Positions 44,705 to 56,273 of a stretch of 64,000 bases of DNA are shown piece by piece. The stretch is from Pyropia haitanensis (lineage: Eukaryota > Rhodophyta > Bangiophyceae > Bangiales > Bangiaceae). Location of the stretch: positions 2,320,623 through 2,384,622 of the forward strand of contig SDUX01000001.1 in assembly GCA_008729055.1 (NCBI GenBank), read 5' to 3'. Numbering within the stretch: position 1 is the stretch's first letter; each line of letters opens with the position of its first letter. The position numbers and the translations under genes are program-made. Below the pieces are notes generated by a model, which saw only the letters and a program-made list of their open reading frames with translations, ran no database searches and was not told the DNA's origin.

Positions 44705-45548
44705 GCCGTCGACGCGGCGGCCGCCGGCGGGGCGGCCGCCCCGACGGGCGTGGCGGTCCGCCCGCCCTCCCCCCCCCCCCCCGCCCCGTCGCGGCGCGCA
44801 CCCCCCCCCCCCGCCGCGTCTGCTCCCTCCTCCCCCCCCCCCCGCGGCCGCTGCCGCGCCGCGGCGGTGGCGGCCACGGGTGGCGGCCGGCACCGGCGGC
44901 CGGCGGTGGCGGCGGCGGCGGCGGCGGCGGCGCGCCGGCGGCGGCGGCGCCGCCGCCGCCGCCGGCGCGGCGCGGCCCGCGCGGCGCGGCTGGTGGGGAT
45001 GGCCGCCCGCCGCGGGCGGCCGCCGCGGCGGCGGCCGTCCCGTGTCTCCCTTCCCCCCTCCCCCCCCCCCCCCCCCCCGGCCACTCCCTTGTCCCACACG
45101 CCGTGTGCGGCACCCCCCCCCTCTTGCCTACTACCCCCCCCCCCCCCCCGGTCCGACGCGCGCGTCGCCCCGACCTGCGCTGCCGCCGCCCGCGCGCCGC
45201 GCGCGGCGGCGGCCGTGCCGACGCGCCGGCGGGCGCGCGGCGGGCGGGCTGGCGGGGCGGGCACCGCCGCAGCAAAGAAAAATACTGATCGACTGACCAC
45301 TACTACAGCGGCCGATATATCCCCTGGCGCCGCCGCGCCGCAGCGGCAGTGACGCGGGCCGCCGCCGCGGCCGCGGCGGCGGCCGGTGGCGGCGGGCAAC
45401 GCGGGCGGGCAACGCGGGGCGACGCCCCTCCCCCCCCCCCCCCCGCCCGCCTTCCCCCCCCCCCCCCCCCCCCCCCCCGCCAACCCCACCTCCCACTCGT
45501 CGTCCCCACTCTCCCCCCCCCCTCCCCCCCCCCCCCTTCCTGTTCCCC
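44293..45548. other. Convergent intergenic region
   Basis: It separates the 3' ends of two convergent genes. Nearly pure G/C with (gcc)n and long C runs leaves all frames open on both strands. A short A-rich spot (aaagaaaaatactgatcgactg) lies at 45275-45296. No gene is supported. Confidence 0.35.
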
Positions 45549-46283
45549 TCACGACCGCCACATCCAAAACGGGCGCTGCGGCGGGTCGTCCCCCCCCCCC
45601 TTCCCCTCCTCCGCCGACGCGTCGTCCTTGGCCCACCCGTCCGCGGCCATGCCGCCCTGAAACGCCGCGACCAGCGCCGCGGCCAGCACCACCCCCCGCA
45701 GCAGCACGCGGAGGCGCCTCCCCCCTCCACCCCCCCCCCCCCCCCCCCCCCCCCCACCTTGTCGTCCGCCCCCCCCCCGCGGCGGTCCCCCCCGAGACGG
45801 CGGCGGCAGCGCCGGCGGGGCAGCCGCCCCCCCCCCCCCCCCCCCCCCCCGGCCCGCCTCTGCGAGCGCCGCCTTGCGCGCCGCCGCCGCCGCGGCCGCC
45901 ACCCGCCGCGCCGCCGCGGCGGCCGCCGCGTCGGCGCGTGCCGCCGCCGCCGCCGCGGCGGCCCGCGCCGCCGCGGCGGACCGCACCGCGTCGTCGCGCG
46001 ACGCGACCGCCGCGTCGCGCTGGGCGGCCATGGACGCGACCGCCGCGGCGACGGCAGCGTCGAGGGCGGCCGCCGACGGCGGGCGGGTGGGACCACCGCC
46101 GGCGGCGGCGGCCGCCGCCGCCGCCGCGGCGGCGGCCGCCGCCGCGGTCACCGCGGCGGGCGCGCCAAACGTGACGCGCCGGCCGCTGCCGGCGGCGGGC
46201 GCGACGGCAGACGGCAGCGGCGGCACCGGGGCGTCGGCGGGGGGTGCCGCCACCGCCGTTGGCGCGGCGGCGGTCGCCGTGGC

Positions 46284-46322
<39 letters not shown>

Positions 46323-47188
46323 GACGGCGGGGGCGGCCGTGCCGCCCGCGGCGGGCGGGCCGCCCCGGGCGGCCGCCTTGGCCGCCGCCCGGGGGGAGCC
46401 GAGGAAGGCGGCTTTGAAGGCGGCGCGCGGGCCGGCCTTGGCGGCGGGCTTGGCGGCTGCGCTGGGCGCCGCCGCCGCGGCGGCCGCCTTGGGGGGGGGG
46501 GGGGGGGGGGTGCCGCCGCCGCCGCCGCCCGCCCGGCCGCCGCCGCCGCCGCGGCGGGGGCGGTTGTCGCCGCGGCCGCCGCCGTGGGCGGCGGCGACGG
46601 TGGCGCCGCGGCGGTGGCCGCCGCGGGCTCGGCCTTGGGTGCCGCCGCCGCCGCCGCGGCCGCCGCGTTCCGAGCCGCCGCCGGCGCTGCCGACGGCACC
46701 GCCTTGGCCGCCGTCTTGGCGTCGGCCGCCGGCGTGGCCTTGGCGTCGGCCGCCGGCGTGGCCTTGGCGTCGGCCGCGGGCGCGGCCTTGACGCCGGCCA
46801 CGGGCGCGGCCTTGACGTCCGCACCCGCCTCCACCTTGGCCCCTGCCGGCGTCGCCGCCGCCGCCGCGCCGTCTGCCTTGACGAGCGCCGCGGCGACCGC
46901 CTCGGCGTCCGCCCCCCCCCCCCGGCCTTGCCCGCCGGCGGCGGCGGCGGCGGCGCCACCACCGCCGCCGCCGGCAGCGGCGCCACGTCCCGCACCTTGG
47001 CGCCCGCCGCCGCCGGCGGCGCGTCCCCCACCGCCCGCCCGCCCCGCGCCGGCAACGACACGGGCCGCACCGCCGTCGACGTGCGCCCCGCGGCGGCGCC
47101 CGCGTCGACCACCACCCCCCCCAGCTGCAGCGGCGGGTCAGGCGCGGGCGCCTCCCGCACCCGGCCCCCCCCCTCCCTCCCCCCACCG

Positions 47189-47223
<35 letters not shown>

Positions 47224-47562
47224 CGTCACGCCCGCGTCCGCGGCCGCACCCGCGGCGACGCCGTCGGCGGCGGTCCCGTCCGCCGCGGCGGCGCCGCCAC
47301 CGTCGGCGCGGGCGCGCTCCCGCTCCCGCTCGCGGACCGACTCGGCGGCGGCGGCGGCGGCGGCCGCCGCCGCCGCGCGGCCGCGGCGGGCGGGCGACAG
47401 CGGCATGGACGCGGCGCGGGTGAGGCGGCGGCCGAGGCGGGCGACGCCGCCGCCGCCGCCGCCGCCACCACCACCACCGCCACCGGCGGGCTCGTCCTCG
47501 CTCGTCACGCCCGCCGCATCCGCCGCCGCCGCTGTCGACGCGTCGGCGGCGGGGGCGGCCTT

Positions 47563-47603
<41 letters not shown>

Positions 47604-48143
47604 TGCCGCCGCTGACGCCGCTGCTGGCGCTCGCGTCACGGCCCGTCGCGGCGCTGCTGTCACGGCTCGCCGCCGCCCCCCCCGCCGCCGTCGCCGCCGC
47701 CACCGCCCGCGCGGACCGGCGGCGCAGAAACGAGCCGCCCGAGACGAGCCCCCCCCCCCCCCCACCCCCCCCCCAGCGCCCGCTGATGGCGGCGGCGGCG
47801 ATGACGGCACCGACGAGCCGCCGACGGTGGACGACGCGGCGGAGCCCGACGGGGACACCCCCCCCCCCCCCCCCCCCCCCGCGGCGACGCCAGCGCCCCC
47901 GCCCTCCTTGGCCGCCGCCGCCGCCGCGGCGGCGGTGCGGAAGCGGCGGAGGAAGCTGCCGCCGCCCGCGGCGAGCTTGCCCAGCGGCGACCGCAGCCCC
48001 GACGGGGACTTGGTGCCCGCCGCGCCGCCGCCCGCGGCGGCGGCGGTCGCGGAGGAGCCCGACGCGACCGACGAGGCGCGGCGCTCGTCGAGGCGCAGCC
48101 GCAGGGAGCGGAGCGCCGACACGCCAGGCTGCGGCACCGGCGA

Positions 48144-48181
<38 letters not shown>

Positions 48182-48344
48182 TGCCGGTGCCGCCGACGCC
48201 CGCGGGGAGGGTGGCGATGCGCGCGAGGCGCGGCTCGGGGGTGACGTCGCTGCCGCCGCTGCTGCTGCCGCCGCTGGGGCGGCGGTCCCCTTCGATGGTG
48301 GGGGGGGGGACGTCCGCCGCCGGCATGGCCGCGGGGGAAGCCAT
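45549..48344 (-). CDS. Ala-rich protein with coiled coil and C-terminal anchor; four frames
   Basis: ATG at 48344 (MASPAAMPAADVPPPTIEGD) opens a Ser/Gly-rich N-terminus with natural sequence (EPRLARIATLPAG, ALRSLRLRLDERRASS). Around the C runs at 47749-47774 the plausible frame changes (SGGSFLRRRSARA..., RLGRRLTRAASMPLSPARRG). It changes again at the run near 46914-46924 (ADAEAVAAALVKADG, then KATPAADAKATP repeats). It changes once more at 46493-46511 (KPAAKAGPRAAFKAAFLG). The last segment has a probable coiled coil (MAAQRDAAVASRDDAVRSAA), a transmembrane helix (RVLLRGVVLAAALVAAFQGG) and the end PPQRPFWMWRS-stop. Homopolymer-length errors, or less likely introns, explain the switches. It is probably a tail-anchored protein. 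No family is recognised. Confidence 0.55.
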
Positions 48345-51300
48345 GGCCCGCGGGTGTCGGCGTCGGGGGGGGCGCGGCCACGGCCAGTGGGGAGTGCCCA
48401 GCCGGGAGCCGGGGCGCCCCCGCAATGGGCAAAAGAGGAAGCGGGAGACACGGAACCGAGGGGGCAACGAACGGCGGAGACCCCACACCAGAGGGGGGGG
48501 GTGGCAAGGTGCGCGCCGCAGGGCCCGCAAGCGCGTACGGTGCTTGGAAGCGGTGGCGAGGAGATGCGCGAGGAGGGGCCCACGCACTCTGCCTCGTGGG
48601 GGAAGACCGTTTGGACGGTGCGAGGTGCGGGAGCCCGCGCAAGGGGGGTACGCCGGCGCGCACGAGCTGGGCGGGCCCCCTTATGAAGCAAATTCAGGGG
48701 GGTGGGACTCACGCACGACCGACGGAACGGCCCCCCCCCCCCCTTTCTCCGCGGTAGCACCAGCGCGGGAACGCCGCGGTGGGGCCGCGTACGCGACAGC
48801 CGCGCGGGTGGGGGAGGCGCGCTCGCGCCACCCCCCCAAAGCTGTGCAAGCCTTCCTCAGGCCCGTGCGTGCCTCCTTTCCCCGCGCACGCAGCGCCACC
48901 CGCCCACAACAGCGGAGGGAGGCGGGCCGCCTTCGACACGCCGCCCAGCGGGGGCGCTCTGCGTGTGTGTGCGTGGGCGTGCGCGGGTGGGTGGCGCGCA
49001 CGAACGGTGCGTCCGCCCATCCCCACACAGCCGCCGTGGGGCGGGGGGGGGGGGGGGCGCCCCGACGGGGGAACCCGCCCGCCGACCCGCGCTGCAACGC
49101 AGCCGACGCGGCCACGGGCCCCACCAGATCCGCAACGTCGCCGCCTGCGTTCAAAGCAGAGCGGGCGGCGCAGCGGGCAGACCGCGCGGGCCCACCACCC
49201 CCACGCTCCCCCCCCCTGCCCCACGACACACCTACGAAGCGGCGGGGCGACCTGTTCAAAACGGCGGGGCCAAGAAAAATGGCAGCACCCCCACTGTGGC
49301 CTGTGGCGGAGCGGCGCCGCCACGCCCGCGCGGGCGGTGAGCCCCGTGGCGCACCTCGCGAGAGCTCCCCACCGGCACCCTCTCCCTCCGTGGGCCCCCC
49401 ACCGGCCTGGACTGTGTCTGGCCCGAGCCCAAGCAGCCAAAATCTCGACGTGCCGGGACTCTGGCCCGCCCGCGGGGCGGGGCCCGCTCGGCATGAACGT
49501 GAGGCCCTCAGACGCCGAGGCCGCGGCCGAGCCTCTTCTCTACCCGCTCCACCCCCCCCCCCCACCCCCCCCCCCTTTCTCTGGCACCTCTTCCCAAACT
49601 TCCACCGCCTCACCGCCTTGCCCATGGGTGCGCCTCTCTGCCCTGCGTGCGACTTCTGGTTGGTCCCCCGAGGGGCCACCCCGCCGCTCGCCGCGGAGCC
49701 CCCGCCGCCTCCGACGCGGCCCGACGAAGAGTGTGGGGGCGAGGGGGGCCGACGCGGCATCTCTGTCGGCGTGTCAGGTCCCCCAGGGGATACCGGCCTC
49801 GGGGGAAAGCACCAGCCCCTGGCGACTGCCAGTGGGTGAACAACCCAGCCGGTCCAGACACAAAGCGGAGCCACGAGGCGGCAGGCGGCGGGCTGCCACT
49901 GCGCGTCTTTTTCCGACACCTGACAGACGGCCCCGCGAGGTCGTCTTGAGTAGCACTACATCGCACAGTCAGCATGGTGTTTGTCGCGCCAAGGGGAAGG
50001 CGACAAACTTGCGCCAAGGGGAAGGCGACAAACTTGCGCCAAGGGAAAGGCGACAAACTTGCGCCAAGGGAAAGGCGACACACTTGCGCCGAGAGGAAGG
50101 CGACAAACTTGCGCCGAGAGGAAGGCGACAAACTGGCGCCGCGGCGTTCGCGGCGGCGGCCGCCGCGATGTGCCCTCTTCTTTTTTTTTTTCTCTGTCCA
50201 CGCCGGCCCAAAGGAGCAGTAGCCGGGTCCGTGTCGGACCGACCGCGCCGCGGGGTGGCCACCCCCCCGCAAAGAATCCCCCGCCCAGTTCTCAAGGCGG
50301 CCACCGCACCTGCGACGACCCTCCGAACTGGATGGGACCGCGGTACATGGACGCAGCCGTCGTGCAATCGTGGGTCAGGCAGGGCGGCTACACGACGAGC
50401 ACTCTGGACCGCGGGTGCGGCAGGCGGCGGCGTAGTGCAGGGGTACGTCGACGCGATGAACGTGGGGGCCCCTGGCGGTGCCCGCCCCCTCCTCCCACCG
50501 ACGATACGGGCACGCGGCAACGGCAGAAGTGGTGGCTCCAGGAAAAGATTGCCACAGCCGGCGCAACTGTCCCACGGCAGCGCAGGCGCGCGGCGTCTCG
50601 CCGGGCCCCTCCAAGAAGAGCAACGACCGCGGCGGCGGCGCCAGAAAACGGGCTAGCGCCGCGGCGCCGCCGTCGAGAACAGCGCGACACCCCGGGGGCA
50701 CACAGCAGCACGCCGGTGGTGGCGCTCGGGTTGGCCACGCGCCAGCAGCGGCGGGAACCTGCCGTCACGGCCACGGCGACAGAGCGCGGTGGCGCGAGTC
50801 GGGCGCTCCTCGCCAGCGGTGACGAGCAGCGCGGCCGTCGGGGCCGTACCGATCCGCGGCCCACCTCCACAGGCGGTCGCCGCTCACTTTGGAGCGGGGG
50901 GTATCAAAGCCCGTGATGGGCCGTGTGGGGTGCAGGTGGGGGGGGGGGGGGGCGGGGGAGGGGGGGACCTGTAGGTAGCCATTCACGAGGGGGACGCTGC
51001 CAAAAGGGGACGCCTGCCTGGCTCCTACCCCTACCAGGAGAGGGGGAGGGGGGGGAGGGGATAGTAGAGGGTGGGAGGGGCGGGACCACAGAGCCGGACA
51101 GCGAGGATGGGCAGGAGGGGGACGAGAGGAGGGGGGGGGGGGGGCGGGGGTGGCCCGGCAACCACCCGCAGGGAACACCATCCGCCGTCCGCGAGCCGGG
51201 CGTGACCCCGCGAGCCGGCCAGGCGCGACACAGCGGGTCGGGCGGACGGCGGCGCACGCGGCCGCCCGTCCCCGCAACCGCGCGCGCCGCCCACAACGCT

Positions 51301-51888
51301 ACCCCCGCCCCCCTCCGCGGCTGCACAGAGCCCGTCATCGTTGTCGCGGCCGTCGACACGGTCCCACCAAGCAGCCGTACCCCTCCCGCCGCCCTCATTG
51401 TCGACCGCACCGCCGCGCCACGCGGGCGCCCCCACCACGGGGTCCCCCCACGACAGCGGTCCCCGCCTCGAGCGGCCCGACCCCGCTCCCGCCGTGCCGT
51501 CGACGGCGGCGACGGCCGGCCGCGGCGGCAGTGGCGGCGGCGGGAGTGGGGGTGGCAGCCGCCGCCGCGGCCGCGTTGGGCACTCGCCGCCGGCGGGGTG
51601 GCGGCGGCGGCGGCCGCCGCACGCGACGGCGGCGGCGGCCGCCGCACGCGACGGCGGCGGGTGCCGGCGCCCGCTTGGGCAACCGCCCCCGCCACCCGCC
51701 GCGCGCGGCGGCCGGCTCGCCGCGTCGGCGGGCGGCGTGCTGGCGGCCGCCGCCGTGGCGGTCGGGTGGGCCCTCCACGGGGGCGCTGCGGGGGCGGCCG
51801 CCGCCGCCGCCGCCGCCGCCGTCGGTGCGCAGCCGCCCGCGGGTGGGGGGGGACGGCCGCCCCGCCGCCACCGCCGCGGTCACCACCG

Positions 51889-51928
<40 letters not shown>

Positions 51929-53920
51929 GGCGGCGGCCACCGCCACCACGGCCGCCGCGGCGGCCACCTCCGCCGTCACCGCCGGGGCTTGCACCACGGC
52001 CGCCGCCGCGGTCACCGCAGCCGCCGCCGCCGCCGCCGCCGCGGCCGCCACCCCCGAGGCGGCCGCGACCGCGGGGCCCCCAACAGGCGGGCGGCCCCCC
52101 CCGTGTCCCCGCACCCCACACCCACATTGCCGGCGGTCCGCGGCCGCCGCGGCGGGCGTCACGCCACCCCCGCGCTCGGGAGTGTTGGGCGCCGCCGCCA
52201 CGGCGTACCGCCCCAGCTCCCATCGCCGCCGCACCGGCGGCGTCCCGCCCTCCCCTCCCCCTGCGGCGGCTTGGTGCGTAGGGTCGAGCCCCGCGGACGG
52301 CCGCTGGCCGCGGCCGCTCGCAGCGCACGGCGCAGAGGGGGGAGCCGCCCGCCCCACCGGTGCGGCGAGTAGCCGCGGGACGCCGCCAGCTGGCACCATT
52401 GCCTGTGCCAGCCGCGGCGGTCTATATCTCCCGCCGACGGGGGACGCCGCCCGCGGGGGAGGGCGGGCCGGCGTGTGCCGTGCCGGCGAGCCGCCGCGGG
52501 CAGCGGCGGCCGCCAGCGGCCGCCGCCGCCGCGCCACGCTGCCTTGCCAGGCCGTGCCGACGGTGGTGCCGCGGCCGCACGCGCCGCGCGCGCCGCCGCC
52601 GCCGCCGCGCGCGGCGGGCCGCGCCGCGCGGGCGGGGCGGCCCCGCACGGCGGGCGCGTCCCCACCCGCGGCACCCAACACCACCCGGCGGGCGTGGCGA
52701 GCCGGCGGCGGCGGCGCCCCCCGCTGCCTGCCAGCTACGGAGGGAAGCCGGGGGGGGGGGGGGGGGGGGGAGAAACCGCCCACACCGCCATCGCCCGTCC
52801 GACGCGGTGGCGACCGCCGGCGGCGGCGCCCCCCGGCGTGGAACGACAGAGGGGGGGGGGGGGGTGGGAGGAGGGGGCGCGCGGCGGTCCCCCGCGCCGA
52901 CGGCGGCGGCGTGTCGCCGTGCCGCCGCCGGCAGACGCGGCGGCCGCCCCCCCCCCCCCCCCCACCGAGCCGCCCGCGTGCCGACAGCAACCGCCGGCCG
53001 TCGTGGCGGCCGGGACGGGCGGCGGCGGCAGCCGCCGCCGGCGGGGGCCGCCGCCGACCGCCCGCCGCCGCCGCCGCCGCCGCCGCCAGCGGTCGGGGGA
53101 GGAGGCGGAGAAACGGGGCGCCGCGGCGCCGCCGCCGCCGCCGCCGCCAGCGGTCGGGGGCGGAGGCGGAGAAGCGGGGCGCCGCGGCGGCCGGCGGCCG
53201 GCCGGCGGCGGCGGGGCGTCGAAACGGCGGTCGGCGGCGTGCCGCCGCGGCGCGTGCCGCGGGGGCTTGGGGGGGGCGGGGGGGGGGGGGCGGGGGGGGG
53301 GGGGGTGCCGCGAGTTTCGGCACCGCAGGGCAGGCGGCGCGGCCGCGGCGCCCGCCGCCGGCGCGCACCGCTCCACGCGCGGACCGTCGGCGCGCGGCGC
53401 GCGCGGGCGCGGCCGCCGCGGCCGGCGGCGCGGCGCCGCACCCCCCCCCTCCAGCGGCGGGTGCAGCCGGTGCCGCACGGCGCGCGGTCGCGGCGGCCGT
53501 CCCGGTGGGGGCGGATCCGCCCCGCCGCGTGGTGGTCGTGGGGGGGGGTGGCGTTTGCAGCGGCGGGCCGACGCTGCCGGCCGGACCCCACCCGCCGCAC
53601 GGCCACGCGGGTGGCGGCGGGTGGCGGACCGCGGGCCCCCCCCCCCCCGGCGCCCCCCCCCCCACCGCCGGTCGCCCTCTGGCGCCCTTCCACCCCCCCC
53701 CCCAGCTACCCCCCCCCCCCCCCCCCCCCCTCTGCTCATCCACCCTCTGTGCTCATCCACCCCCCCCCCCCATCCTCCCCCCCCACTCGCCTACCCCCCT
53801 TCCTTCCACGCCGCTCCCCCGCCACCCCTCCCCCCCCTCGTCCACCGCCGCCCCACCCCCGTCGCGGCCGCCGGCCGGCCCCACCCCGCCGCCCGCGTCG
53901 GCCACACCCCCGCGGCCGCA

Positions 53921-53966
<46 letters not shown>

Positions 53967-54108
53967 GCGGCGGCGGCGCGCGCCCGCCGGCCGGCCGACG
54001 ACCCCCGCCGTCGGTTATCAGCGGCGGTGCTCCCGCGGCACGCCCCGCGGGGGGGGGGCCCCACCGCCGCCGTGCCGTGCGCGCGCGCGCCGCCGACGGG
54101 CGGCGGCC
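48345..54108. other. Long region without a firm gene
   Basis: It lies between the divergent Ala-rich and RING-H2 genes. Mixed-composition sequence (48345-50950) gives way to G/C repeats (51500-54100) with poly-Ala/Arg/Gly in all frames. A minus-strand ORF from ATG 52399 (MVPAGGVPRLLAAPVGRAAP, to 51395) lies just downstream of a TATA-like gatatag (52422-52428). It is otherwise featureless, so I give it little weight. T11 at 50180-50190 and purine runs at 51040-51140 are the only other landmarks. Confidence 0.35.
49986..50140. repeat. 25-bp minisatellite, 6.2 units
   Basis: The consensus is gcgccaaggggaaggcgacaa followed by actt. Later units change aagggg to gagagg, and the last ends actg. Units differ by one to three bases, so the array is young. 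The period is not a multiple of three. Confidence 0.92.
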
Positions 54109-55890
54109 ATGGTCTTGGTCGTACGTCCCGCCCGCGGTCGCGTGCAAGGGGGGGTGGGCATGGGGGGGTGGGGGGGGGGGGGGGCGATGGGGGGGTGGGG
54201 GGTGGGGGGGGGCGCTCCGCGCCCGCCGCCAGGTTGCCCTTGACGCGTCTCCGAGGCTCCGCTCCCCGCCACCAGCCCTTCGTCGCCGCCCTTTATTTTT
54301 GGCTCGTTCCGTGCCGGGGGGGGTTCGCGCGGGGGGGGGGGGGGGGGGGGGGGGGGACTGGGGCGGCTGGGGTGTGTCGGCCGGCCGCGGTTGGACGTGG
54401 CCTGCTGGCGGGCTGGCTGCTGCCCGCTGCGGTGCTGCCGTGGACCCCCCGCCCGTTCTGGGCCTACTGGAGTGTGCCCGCGGGCGTGCGTGGGGTGCCC
54501 GCGCGTGGCGGGCGCCCTGCCGCCGAGGCTCGCGCCAACGCCTAACGCCGCTCGCCCCGTTGCTCTGCTTGCCGTGGTGCTCCGCTCCTGTCGCGTCTGC
54601 CTGCCCACCGTCTCCACCTCTGTGCCGTACTGTGCCGAGCGCGTGCGTGCGTCTGTGTTTGTGCGTGTGGCCGTGTGTGCGTGTGTGTTGCCTGCGTTGC
54701 GGTTGCCGCCTTGCCCCCTCTCTGCTCCTCACCCGTCCCCCCCCCCCCCCCCTTTCCAGATGCTCCTCCACGTGGGCCTCATCCTGTACGACCGCTACTA
54801 CACCCGCCGGCAGCTACGCCTCGCCGAGGCGGTGTCGGCGCTGCCCTTCCCGCCACCGTCGCCCCACGAGTCGCCGACCGTCGTCGCGGCGAGCCGCGCC
54901 CGCGAGGCCGCGCTCGCCGCCCTGCCGACGCGCCGCGGCGTTGGGTCGCCGCCGCCGCCGCCACCGCCCGACGATGGCGCCGCCAACGGCTTGGTGTGCG
55001 CCGCTCCTGCCGCCGCCGCCGCCGCCGCCGCCGCCGGTTTGGTAACGCCCGCCGGCCGGGGCGGCGGCGGCGGCGGCGGCGGGGGGGACGGCGAGCCACC
55101 GGCCGCGAGCGCGCCGCCGCCGCCGACGGGGCGGCGGGAGGTGGTGACCGTGGCCGTCGCCACCGCCGCCGCCGCCGCCGCGACCGCCGCCGCCTCCACC
55201 GTCCCCACCGCCGCCGCCGCCGCGGTAGCGGACAGCGACGCGGCTGTCGGCGGCGGCGGCCGCTCGGACGACGACGGCGACGCGGGTGTTGGCGGCGTCC
55301 CCCCCCCCACGTGCGCGGTCTGCATGGGGGACCTCGAGCCCGCCGAGGAGCTGGTCGTCCTCCCCTGTGGCCACACCTTCCACTCGGGCCCGGCCTGCGT
55401 GCGCGCGTGGCTGGCGTTTCGGGACACGTGCCCGACGTGCCGCACGCCGGTGCCGTCGCTGGTCGCCGCGCCGCTGCCGCGGCGGCGGCGGCGGCCGCGG
55501 CGGCCACCGCCGCCGCCGACGGACGCGGTGGTAGCGGCACCGGCGGCGGGGGGCGGGGGGGGTCTGGGAGGCGGGGCGCTCCCGCCGCCAGGCGGCCAGC
55601 CGTCTGCGCCTCTGGCGGGGGCCGCCGGTGTGGGTGCTGGAGGCGCCCCTGCTGCCGCCGTGGGCGGCCGTCCACCGCTGGCGGTGCGCCCGCCGGGGGC
55701 GCCCACCGCGGCTGTCGTAGCCGCCCCCCCCGCCGCAGCCGCCGCCAGTCGGTCGTCGGCGGCCGCGTCGCCACGCGCGGCGCGGCGGCACGCGCGGCGG
55801 GAGCGGCGGCACGAGCGGCGGGCGCGGTCGGCGGGTGGCCAGCGTGTACTGTCGGTGATGGCGCTGCGGCTGGTGGAAGCGGCGCTGTGA
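54109..55890 (+). CDS. RING-H2 finger protein with N-terminal membrane segment
   Basis: Probable ubiquitin E3 ligase. The main exon starts at 54760 after a C15-TTTCCAG acceptor and reads MLLHVGLILYDRYYTRRQLR, a short hydrophobic segment followed by basic residues. A candidate first exon of 12 bases (ATGGTCTTGGTC, 54109-54120) sits in a perfect GCGGCCATGG context and ends at GTACGT. It would add MVLV in phase and give 380 residues. Otherwise translation starts at ATG 54760 or in an unseen exon. After Ala/Gly-rich sequence the RING lies at about residues 188-235: CAVCMGDLEPAEELVVLPC, GHTFH, SGPACVRAWLAF, RDTCPTCR. Four residues separate the H of FH from the next Cys where two are usual. The C-terminus is Ala/Arg-rich and ends ALRLVEAAL. 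Confidence 0.72.
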
Positions 55891-56273
55891 AGGGAGAGGT
55901 GTGAGGGGTGGGAAGGGTGGATGGCGGGTTTCTGGACGCGCCGGGCCGACCGTTGGGGCGGGACGCACCCGCCCCGCCTGCGGACGCTGGCCAGTGCAGG
56001 GCACGCTGCATGGCGAGGCGGGTGTTTGGTTCCATGCGTGACGACAGTCACAACAAGGGTGCGTGCAGAGTACGAGGAAGCAGAGGGTTTTGAGAGTCCC
56101 CGGCTATGAAGCGGATACCAAACTGGTGGTGGTGGACCGCTGTACTGTACACGGAATACAAGTACAACATTGTATTGACAAGACCGCCGCAGGCCATCAC
56201 GTTGATGGGCAGCAAAACACCCGCGCCTCAACCATCCGCCTCCCCCCCCCTACCTAGCATCCCACCGTGAGCT
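55891..56273. other. Convergent 3' intergenic between RING-H2 and GPDH genes
   Basis: The composition drops toward A/T in 56130-56230. Two GTAC-type palindromic elements occur (ctgtactgtacac at 56141, aagtacaacattgtattg at 56160). No AATAAA and no coding signal are seen. Confidence 0.35.

Noticed and set aside
41728..48663. A 2311-codon minus-strand open frame read as one gene
   Set aside because: It crosses exons of the plus-strand membrane protein and most of its translation is Arg/Gly/Pro shadow sequence. Only about 46.9-47.8 kb of it belongs to a plausible gene.
49986..50140. CRISPR-like array
   Set aside because: Units are contiguous tandem copies without spacers, in a eukaryotic context.
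51150..54545. An 1131-codon plus-strand frame
   Set aside because: It is composition-driven Arg/Pro/Ala sequence with no motif, and neighbouring frames on both strands are equally open.
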